A stretch of 8,025 bases of DNA from Fimbriiglobus sp. (lineage in GTDB: Bacteria > Planctomycetota > Planctomycetia > Gemmatales > Gemmataceae). Positions within the stretch are counted from its first letter, which is position 1. Each line of letters opens with the position of its first letter. Position numbers and translations under genes: made by a program. Below, in pieces: positions 1-4,328 of the stretch. Location: the NCBI GenBank assembly GCA_025352585.1, contig JANXTD010000601.1, positions 1-8,025 on the forward strand, given 5' to 3'. The notes beneath the pieces were generated by a model. The model searched no databases. It had not been told where the DNA came from and saw only the letters and a program-made list of their open reading frames with translations.

Positions 1-90
1 TACGGCTTCCACCACTCGAACGTGGTCCCGCCGCTGAGCGGCAACTTCCAGGACCTGAACCTACTCCTGACGGCCGGCTTCCGCTTCTAG
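1..90 (+). CDS. C-terminal end of an outer-membrane beta-barrel-like protein (5' part outside window)
   Basis: Frame 1 is open from the first base and ends in TAG at 88-90, giving 29 residues that finish LLLTAGFRF. The alternating hydrophobic/aromatic pattern of this last strand and the C-terminal phenylalanine match the signature by which outer-membrane beta-barrels are recognised by the BAM assembly machinery. A role in the outer membrane is therefore inferred, but the family cannot be named from 29 residues. A large planctomycete barrel family is one possibility. The last 30 nt overlap, tail to tail, the 3' end of the minus-strand small gene at 61-330. No hairpin with a T-run follows the stop, so termination probably relies on something else or lies within the opposing gene. 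Confidence 0.6.
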   Translation, partial: YGFHHSNVVPPLSGNFQDLNLLLTAGFRF

Positions 91-330
91 GGTGACCGGC
101 GCATCGGCCGCGCCGGGCAGCGGCCGGCCGAACTCGTCGAGTCCGTAGCGGGCGAAGATCTCCGCCGGCGTGACCCAAACGACGCCGCGCTCCGGGGTGC
201 CCTGCGGCACTGAGCGGCCCATGCGGGCGTGCTCGAGCAGGGCGACGCGGGTCGATTCGGCGTGCGATGCGTCGGTGATGGCCCGGCGGGCGAGCATCGC
301 TTCAATGCGACTCTTGGCGACATCAGTCAC
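61..330 (-). CDS. Small 89-aa protein downstream of zeta-type toxin; candidate antitoxin
   Basis: This small cytoplasmic-looking protein begins VTDVAKSRIEAMLARR and has no signal peptide or membrane segment. The GTG start at 330-328 is chosen because AAGGAG lies 8 nt upstream on the minus strand. That start overlaps the toxin stop (GTGACTGA), which implies translational coupling. The longer open frame up to 435 would run back into the toxin gene and has no comparable start signal. The N-terminal third is basic and helical-looking. The middle carries LLEHARMGRS (residues 31-40) and GVVWVTPAEIFARYG (residues 49-63). From memory, short proteins with an R-x-G...VVW.TPEEI pattern often sit beside COG4185/zeta-like kinases, so an antitoxin or toxin-regulator role is inferred. 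It does not resemble the helical epsilon or PezA antitoxins, which are encoded before their toxin. The terminal 30 nt overlap the converging barrel gene. Confidence 0.72.
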   Translation of the reverse strand: MTDVAKSRIEAMLARRAITDASHAESTRVALLEHARMGRSVPQGTPERGVVWVTPAEIFARYGLDEFGRPLPGAADAPVTLEAEAGRQE

Positions 331-898
331 GGTCGGCACTCCTTTGAAACTGTTCCCAGCGAACTGCGTCGTCGATGATCTCGTCGTCGGCCGAGCCAAG
401 GGCGAACAGGACCGGCTGGTCGGCGGAGTTATCATACACTTCCCAGTCGTCGCAGACCGGCCGGTACAACTCGAAGAAGTTGCTCGCGCTCCGCGAGTAG
501 CGCTGCCGGATCGTCGCGTCAGGGACGAAGTGGCCTCCGCTACGGACGCGGGTCGCGACGCGGGATATGGCGAGTTCGGGGCTGCTGAGCCAGTAGTAGT
601 AAAGCGTGACTTCGTAACCCAACACCCGCAAGCCGCCGAGCCAACCGGCGTAAGTGCGGGCGGCCAGGGTCGTCTCGAACGAGAAGTCCGCGCGGGCCTC
701 GACCAGGTCGTTCAACTGCTGCAACATGAGCCGGCCGGCCCGCATCGCCTCCCCCTCGGGATTGAGGCCGTTCAATCCGCGCGCGATGGCGTCCGCGTTA
801 ACGAAGGTCGGGATGCGCATGGCCCGAGTCAGGATTTTCACGGAGGCCGTCGTCTTGCCGGCCCCGTTGATCCCCGCGATGACGACGACTCTGGGCAT
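323..898 (-). CDS. Zeta toxin family P-loop kinase (COG4185-like)
   Basis: This is a 191-residue P-loop NTPase of the zeta-toxin/COG4185 type. Visible motifs in order are Walker A GINGAGKT (9-16), the NADAIA segment with Asp36 in the place of the zeta catalytic base, FSFETTLA (72-79) with Glu75 and Thr76, an Arg-rich lid R113VATRVRSGGH (113-123) followed by a conserved-looking FVPDATIRQRY, and VYDNS (154-158). Characterised zeta toxins phosphorylate UDP-N-acetylglucosamine (or related UDP-sugars) and so block peptidoglycan precursor synthesis. Whether this protein uses that substrate is not shown by sequence. The ATG at 898 is chosen because AGGAG sits 6 nt upstream and the P-loop follows at the usual distance; an in-frame extension to 1111 runs into the neighbouring gene and is unsupported. 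It is first in a two-gene unit whose second gene overlaps its stop by 8 nt. Its base composition looks less GC-rich than the large gene to the right. Confidence 0.88.
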   Translation of the reverse strand: MPRVVVIAGINGAGKTTASVKILTRAMRIPTFVNADAIARGLNGLNPEGEAMRAGRLMLQQLNDLVEARADFSFETTLAARTYAGWLGGLRVLGYEVTLYYYWLSSPELAISRVATRVRSGGHFVPDATIRQRYSRSASNFFELYRPVCDDWEVYDNSADQPVLFALGSADDEIIDDAVRWEQFQRSADRD

Positions 899-909
899 GG
901 GCGACTCCT
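891..909 (-). promoter_or_regulatory. Ribosome binding site deciding the toxin start
   Basis: On the minus strand AGGAG (909-905) stands 6 nt before the ATG at 898-896. It is the only strong Shine-Dalgarno-like sequence near the kinase N-terminus and fixes the start over the longer open frame. Confidence 0.65.
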
Positions 910-1017
910 GCTGGTGGGCAGTCGTTGTAGTGAGTAAACTGGCGTTAGTCCCTTTTGAGTTACTTGCACCGTCACGGTGCAGCCGTCGGGAGTCGGGCGA
1001 TGCCAAGGGCCGCGCGA
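899..1017 (-). promoter_or_regulatory. Upstream region of the toxin pair: AT-rich patch, probable promoter location
   Basis: These 119 bases separate the 210-aa gene from the toxin start. About 920-963 is clearly richer in A+T than the surrounding DNA, as expected of a promoter in a high-GC genome. TTTACT on the minus strand (938-933) is a possible -10 element, but no good -35 hexamer stands at the right distance. The position of the promoter is therefore tentative. A near-perfect palindrome at 965-981 lies just upstream of it. Confidence 0.3.
965..981. other. 17-bp palindrome TGCACCG-TCA-CGGTGCA
   Basis: A 7-bp perfect inverted repeat with a 3-nt centre lies between the 210-aa gene (stop at 1018) and the toxin gene (start at 898). 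No T-run follows on the minus strand, so a classic intrinsic terminator is not supported. It could be a short terminator-like hairpin for the upstream pair or an operator for autoregulation of the toxin unit. The sequence does not distinguish these. Confidence 0.45.
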
Positions 1018-1650
1018 CTACCGGGGTGCCGCGTTCGGGACGTAATACTCCTCGCGGACGACCAGGGCGCGCCGGGTGTGCGGCCCCTCCGTGGGGCGGC
1101 AGAAGATCCACCCGTTGTGGATGGCCTCGTTCGCGACAGGCGTCACCGCGTCGATCAGGACGACGTTGTCGTCCGAGACGAGTTTGTACGCCGCACTCTT
1201 GCGGCCGTCCGCGGACGCAGCCTCGTAGCGTTCGACGTAGAAGGCTTGCTTGCCGGCCGGCACCGGGAACACCGCGGCCCCCGCTTGCTTGGGCACGATC
1301 TTGCCGTTCGGCGTCGCCGCCACTTCGGGCTTCTTCCCGGGCGAAGACTTCACTGGAGCCGGCGGGGCAGGGTCTGGGGCGTCGGTTAAGGCGGCCGATT
1401 CCGGCGTCGATTCGCCGCGCGCGGAGGCCCGTGCGGACGTCGGCGGGTCGGCGGGGGCGTCGGTTCGGGCCGTGGTGCGGGCACCGGGCGCGGCCCGCGT
1501 GTGTGCTTGCACTTGCGTGCCGTCCTTGCGGGTGTAGCTGCTGACGGGAACCGACTTCCCACCCGACGAGCCGCCTCCGGACTTGCCGCCGGCGGACGCG
1601 AGGCTTGCCGTAACCAGGAGGACGAAAGCAGCTTGCAGAAATCGGGACAT
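1018..1650 (-). CDS. Exported protein of unknown function with N-terminal YTRKDGT motif
   Basis: The protein has 210 residues. A signal peptide is evident: MSR, a hydrophobic stretch from F4 to L17, then an ASA|GG cleavage site near residue 20. A Gly/Ser/Lys-rich segment follows, then SSYTRKDGTQVQAHTRAAP (37-55). From memory, this resembles a short Y-x-R-x-(D/N)GT-x-V-x-x-H-x-R motif seen near the N-terminus of many small bacterial secreted proteins. Residues 57-115 form a low-complexity Ala/Pro/Thr/Arg linker. The C-terminal part (about 125-210) looks folded, with FPVPAGKQAFYVERYEA and a single Cys184 in GWIFCRPTEG; I do not recognise its family. The ATG at 1650 is preferred over an upstream in-frame ATG at 1758 because it gives the signal peptide and has AGGGGG upstream. 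It starts 5 nt after the DUF350 gene stop, so the two are probably one transcript. Confidence 0.75.
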   Translation of the reverse strand: MSRFLQAAFVLLVTASLASAGGKSGGGSSGGKSVPVSSYTRKDGTQVQAHTRAAPGARTTARTDAPADPPTSARASARGESTPESAALTDAPDPAPPAPVKSSPGKKPEVAATPNGKIVPKQAGAAVFPVPAGKQAFYVERYEAASADGRKSAAYKLVSDDNVVLIDAVTPVANEAIHNGWIFCRPTEGPHTRRALVVREEYYVPNAAPR

Positions 1651-1655
1651 CTCGA

Positions 1656-1889
1656 CTAACCCCCTTTGGTCACGGAGGCCACGACGATCCCCAACGAGAG
1701 GATCAAGGCCGCGAGGATGACGGCCATCGCCATGTTCCCTTCGCGGATCAGTTTCCATTCGTCCACGTCACGGGTCGCGACCGTGAAAATCTTCAGGGCG
1801 ATGAAGACCCCGAGGCCCATCGACACCGACCCGACCATCGCCCACCCGAACGTGACGGCGTATGAGGTCAGGATTTGCGTCGCGTCCAT
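1656..1889 (-). CDS. DUF350-like small membrane protein
   Basis: This is a 77-residue integral membrane protein with two predicted membrane helices, about residues 10-35 and 52-73, separated by a charged loop (ATRDVDEWKLIREGN). The loop and the start of the second helix, with the pattern LIREGN-x-A-x-A followed by a hydrophobic Ala/Leu/Ile helix, match the DUF350 (YjfL/UPF0719-type) repeat. Typical DUF350 proteins carry two such units and four helices in about 130 residues, so this is a one-repeat version that might work as a dimer. The molecular function of the family is not established. The ATG at 1889 has GAGG 7 nt upstream. It is the first gene of a pair with the exported 210-aa protein, which suggests an inner membrane/periplasm partnership (inference). 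Confidence 0.78.
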   Translation of the reverse strand: MDATQILTSYAVTFGWAMVGSVSMGLGVFIALKIFTVATRDVDEWKLIREGNMAMAVILAALILSLGIVVASVTKGG

Positions 1890-1912
1890 GCCGTGACCTC
1901 GGAGTTATCGCG

Positions 1913-1934
1913 GGGACGGTGGAATCCACGTCCC
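1913..1934 (-). other. Imperfect hairpin in the leader of the DUF350 gene
   Basis: GGGACG (1913-1918) pairs with CGTCCC (1929-1934) and TGG (1920-1922) with CCA (1926-1928). This leaves a 3-nt loop and one bulged base: 9 bp in 22 nt. It lies 24-45 nt before the start codon, just upstream of the ribosome binding site, so it would be in the 5' leader if transcription starts upstream. It could be a translational control element or an operator; chance is not excluded in GC-rich DNA. Confidence 0.35.
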
Positions 1935-1949
1935 TGGGAATTGCTTAAC

Positions 1950-1978
1950 TCGAAAAGCGGGCATCGACAAGGTGTCAA
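1950..1978 (-). promoter_or_regulatory. Weak candidate promoter for the DUF350 pair
   Basis: TTGACA (1978-1973, minus strand) is a perfect -35 hexamer, and TTTCGA (1955-1950) stands 17 bp downstream but matches only three of six bases of a -10 consensus. The -35 lies inside the loop and inner stem of the terminator-like hairpin. Its match may therefore be fortuitous, or terminator and promoter may overlap. Confidence 0.3.
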
Positions 1979-1985
1979 CGCCCGC
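1953..1985 (-). terminator. Probable intrinsic terminator of the PQQ-like gene
   Basis: Read on the minus strand, GCGGGC (1985-1980) pairs with GCCCGC (1962-1957). A second inner stem, GACA/TGTC, closes a 3-nt loop, and TTTT follows (1956-1953). The hairpin begins 41 nt after the stop codon at 2026 and is placed correctly to end the propeller transcript. The T-run is short, so efficiency is uncertain. Confidence 0.5.
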
Positions 1986-2025
1986 TCCGGTTTGCGATTT
2001 CCGTCGTGAACACACCGTTGGAGCG

Positions 2026-4056
2026 TTACTCCTTCTTCGACTCGTCTTTCTTAGGCTCGTCCTTTTTGGGCATTTCCATCTTCGGGGCGTCTTTCTTAGG
2101 CGCGTCCATCTTCGGCTCGTCTTCCTTCTTCGGCACCGCGCCGTCCTTCTTGGGCAGCGCGCCGTCTTTCTTGGGCGCGTCCATCTTCGGCTCGTCGTCC
2201 TTTTTCGGCACCGCGCCGTCCTTCTTGGGGGCGTCCATCTTCGCGTCATCGTCTTTCTTCGGCGTGTCCTTCTTGGGCGCGTCCTTCTTCGCGTCGTCGT
2301 CCTTCTTGGCGTCGTTCTTCTTCGGGGCTGGGGCGTCGGCCTTCGGCTCCAGCGACGGCGGGGCGACCGCCGGCGGCGTCGGCTCCTTGCGCTCGACGAT
2401 CGCGGCGGCCGGGGCCGGCGGCGCGATCAGCGGCACCGGGCGGGCGTACTTCAAGGAGGCGTCCCGCAGACAGACCACCAGGCCGTTGTCCGACGCCAGG
2501 AAGAGCCGGTCGCTCTTGTCGTTCGCCACGTCCACGCCGAAGCCGGGCAGGTCCAGCTTCGCCAACGCCAGCGACCGCCGGGCCGCCGCGTCGGTCGGCC
2601 GCTGCCGGTCGTAGATCGCCAGCCGGCCGGCGCGGTCCTTCAGGTAGACGAACTCGTCGTTGGCCGCGACGAAGCGGTCGGCCCCCAATTCGCTCTTCCA
2701 CACCACTTCGCCGGTGGCGATGTCGATCTTCGTCGTCCCCGCCTGCTCGCCCGACGCGAACACCGCGTCCCGCGCGGCGACCGGCCGGCGGTTGACCGAG
2801 CCGCCGACGCCCGCCCGCCACTCCACGCGCGGGCCTTGCGGGCCGCCCTGGAGTAGGTTCAGCGCCACCACCGTGCCGTCGCGCAGTCCGACGAAGCCGA
2901 GGCGCTCGGTCCCCACCGGCACCGGGCCGGTCAGCGGCGAGCTGACGGCGTCCTGGAGCGTCGCCGTCACCTGGTCGAGTTGCGTCCGCTTGTCGATCGC
3001 CTCGACGACCGCGCCGTCGGTCGTGGCCCACAGCCGCGTCGTCGCCGGCGAGTCCTTCAAGTTCGTCACCGACTCGTTGTCGGTCAGCACCGGCGGGTAG
3101 GTGTAGCGGCGGCCGCTCGTGTGGGTCCAGCGGATTTTCGGCTCGACGCCGCGCGGCCGGAAGTTGGCCAGCTCCGCGGCGCGGGCCACCGACGGCGGCA
3201 AGACACTGATCGACGGCGTCCGCTGGTTGTAGCGCAGGTAGTCCGGCTTGAGACTGTACGGCTGGCGCAGGGTCGGCAGCGCCACGACTGACGGCGTCAC
3301 GTACAGGCCGCGGTTGTCGAGCGTGTACGGCGGGGTGACGCTCGGCAACGCGGAGATCGACGGCGACTTCTGCCCGGTGTAGAGGCCGATGTCCGACTTC
3401 GGCTCCTGCGGCAGGTACAGCCGCGTGAACGCCTCGTCCTTCAGGCCCGTGAAGTTCGCCGCCGTGCCGTAGCGGCCGGCGACCGAGTCGGCCGGGTTGC
3501 GCGTCAGGCCGGCGTCCTCGGGCCGCGACTTGGCGACCGGCCGCAGGATCTGCGGGAAGGTGTAGGCGATCAGCCGGGTGCCGTTGAGCGTGACGTAGAC
3601 GAGTTCCTTGTCCGCGACCGGGCCGACGGTCGCGCTGCCGGGCAACTCGAAGTCGAACTCCACCACGCCGGTGACGCGGCTGAAGCAGATGAGCCGGGCG
3701 ACGTTGACCGCGAAGACGAAGTCCTCGTTGACGCCGACGGGGTAGGACGTGCTGTAGGCGGCGGGGTAGCGGTAGGCCCACTGCTTGGCCCCGGTGACCG
3801 CGTCGAGGGCGACGAGCAGGCCGGACTGCGTCTGGACGAAGACCTGTGTGGCGTCCACGACCTGCACGGTCGCCACGCCGTCGCGGCCGCTTTGCAGGGG
3901 CACGTTGGCGGTCCACTCGGTCTTGAGGTTGAGCCGCGCCAGGTCGGCCGCGTCCGGCGGCGACGCGCTGGTGCGGTAGGTGCCCTGCGACCACGCGGTC
4001 GGCGTAGCGAGTGTGAGTGTAGCCGCGACGAGGAACCCCGCTTGCCCGATCCGCAT
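2026..4056 (-). CDS. Exported PQQ-like beta-propeller repeat protein with Lys/Asp/Pro-rich tail
   Basis: The protein has 676 residues. A signal peptide (MRIGQAGFLVAATLTLATPTAWSQ, cleavage near residue 23-24) sends it out of the cytoplasm. Propeller blades of the PQQ-like/quinoprotein type are seen as repeated hydrophobic strands ending in turn motifs: LLVALDAVTGAKQWAYRYP (80-98), LICFSRVTGVVEFDFELP (122-139), DGTVVALN...VEWRAGVGG (393-419), TKIDIATGEVVWKSELGAD (442-460) and GRLAIYDRQ (477-485). I see no Cys-Cys pair or clear quinone ligands, so a structural or assembly role is as likely as catalysis. Residues 225-290 interrupt the propeller with three (S/T)PS(I/V)-x-(A/V)LP motifs. Residues 579-676 are a tail made almost wholly of K, D, P, A, E and M. 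The ATG at 4056 follows a G-rich stretch, the likely ribosome binding site. It is transcribed divergently from the large heme protein gene. Confidence 0.85.
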   Translation of the reverse strand: MRIGQAGFLVAATLTLATPTAWSQGTYRTSASPPDAADLARLNLKTEWTANVPLQSGRDGVATVQVVDATQVFVQTQSGLLVALDAVTGAKQWAYRYPAAYSTSYPVGVNEDFVFAVNVARLICFSRVTGVVEFDFELPGSATVGPVADKELVYVTLNGTRLIAYTFPQILRPVAKSRPEDAGLTRNPADSVAGRYGTAANFTGLKDEAFTRLYLPQEPKSDIGLYTGQKSPSISALPSVTPPYTLDNRGLYVTPSVVALPTLRQPYSLKPDYLRYNQRTPSISVLPPSVARAAELANFRPRGVEPKIRWTHTSGRRYTYPPVLTDNESVTNLKDSPATTRLWATTDGAVVEAIDKRTQLDQVTATLQDAVSSPLTGPVPVGTERLGFVGLRDGTVVALNLLQGGPQGPRVEWRAGVGGSVNRRPVAARDAVFASGEQAGTTKIDIATGEVVWKSELGADRFVAANDEFVYLKDRAGRLAIYDRQRPTDAAARRSLALAKLDLPGFGVDVANDKSDRLFLASDNGLVVCLRDASLKYARPVPLIAPPAPAAAIVERKEPTPPAVAPPSLEPKADAPAPKKNDAKKDDDAKKDAPKKDTPKKDDDAKMDAPKKDGAVPKKDDEPKMDAPKKDGALPKKDGAVPKKEDEPKMDAPKKDAPKMEMPKKDEPKKDESKKE
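2029..2322 (-). repeat. Low-complexity tandem repeats encoding the (M)DAPKKDG-type tail
   Basis: This segment encodes residues 579-676 of the propeller protein in units such as KMDAPKKDGAVPKKDDEP. Two 53-nt blocks, 2102-2154 and 2177-2229, differ at only two positions and are offset by 75 nt (25 codons). A shorter copy starts at 2231. The near identity suggests recent in-frame duplication, and the repeat count is likely to vary between strains. Confidence 0.85.
3196..3366 (-). repeat. Three-copy PS(I/V)xxLP protein motif within the propeller gene
   Basis: Residues 232-238 (PSISALP), 255-261 (PSVVALP) and 281-287 (PSISVLP) are near copies spaced 23 and 26 residues apart. The first two are followed by a PY(T/S)L element. 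They form a proline-rich insert between the first and later blades. Their function is unknown; an extended loop or binding arm is an inference. Confidence 0.6.
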
Positions 4057-4082
4057 GACCCGCCCCCCGGTGCGCCGACGTG

Positions 4083-4100
4083 GTGAAGTTCCGTGAAGTT
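4083..4100. repeat. Direct repeat GTGAAGTT x2, 10-bp period
   Basis: GTGAAGTT occurs at 4083-4090 and 4093-4100, so the copies lie one helical turn apart and 27-44 nt before the propeller gene start. It stands out as a lower-GC patch. A regulator binding site, or part of the propeller gene promoter, is possible but unproven. Confidence 0.45.
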
Positions 4101-4246
4101 ACCACGCCGCGCCGGCCGGGGGTAGCGCCAAGCGGGCGGGAAGCGCGGTTCGGGCGCGGGAATCCGCGGGCCGGCGCGGTTGTGCCGGCGACGCCCCGCC
4201 GGGTAGGGTCGCGGGTACGCCACCGACCGGCCTCGGCGGTTGGTCG

Positions 4247-4276
4247 TTGACTTGCCCCGCCTAAATAGCGCACAAT
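4247..4276 (+). promoter_or_regulatory. Candidate sigma70-type promoter for the dehydrogenase gene
   Basis: TTGACT (4247-4252, five of six -35 positions) and CACAAT (4271-4276, four of six -10 positions) are separated by 18 bp. They sit about 50 nt upstream of the ATG at 4329 in a locally AT-richer patch. Transcription would begin near 4283. Confidence 0.45.
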
Positions 4277-4328
4277 ACCGCACCCGCCTGACCGCCACTC
4301 CCCTCCCGCCCGCCCGGAGCTACCCAGG

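Larger units (their letters stand above)
4057..4328. promoter_or_regulatory. Divergent intergenic region between the propeller and dehydrogenase genes
   Basis: These 272 bases separate two divergent exported-protein genes and contain no plausible gene of their own. They hold the candidate promoter for the large gene at 4247-4276 and an 8-bp direct repeat at 4083-4100 close to the propeller start. They also hold short GC palindromes, such as the two GCCGGC at 4170-4175 and 4184-4189, which may be chance at this base composition. Confidence 0.5.

Noticed and set aside
170..937. 255-codon plus-strand frame antisense to the toxin pair
   Set aside because: It has no motifs or ribosome binding site. 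The opposite strand encodes the kinase with intact P-loop and lid motifs.
899..1111. 71-codon N-terminal extension of the zeta-type kinase
   Set aside because: It overlaps the neighbouring gene, is Arg/Pro-rich and unlike the family. The ATG at 898 has a good ribosome binding site and places the P-loop normally.
1651..1758. 36-codon extension of the 210-aa exported protein
   Set aside because: It would bury the signal peptide and overlap the DUF350 gene. The ATG at 1650 follows an AGGGGG and gives a proper export signal.
2006..2614. Plus-strand open frame rich in FLGAS/SSFFGTAP repeats
   Set aside because: It is the reverse complement of the Lys/Asp tail repeats and the propeller coding region. 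The repetition is inherited from the real minus-strand gene, and no ribosome binding site is seen.
4170..4189. Two GCCGGC palindromes 14 bp apart in the divergent region
   Set aside because: Such 6-bp GC palindromes are common by chance at this base composition and show no further structure.
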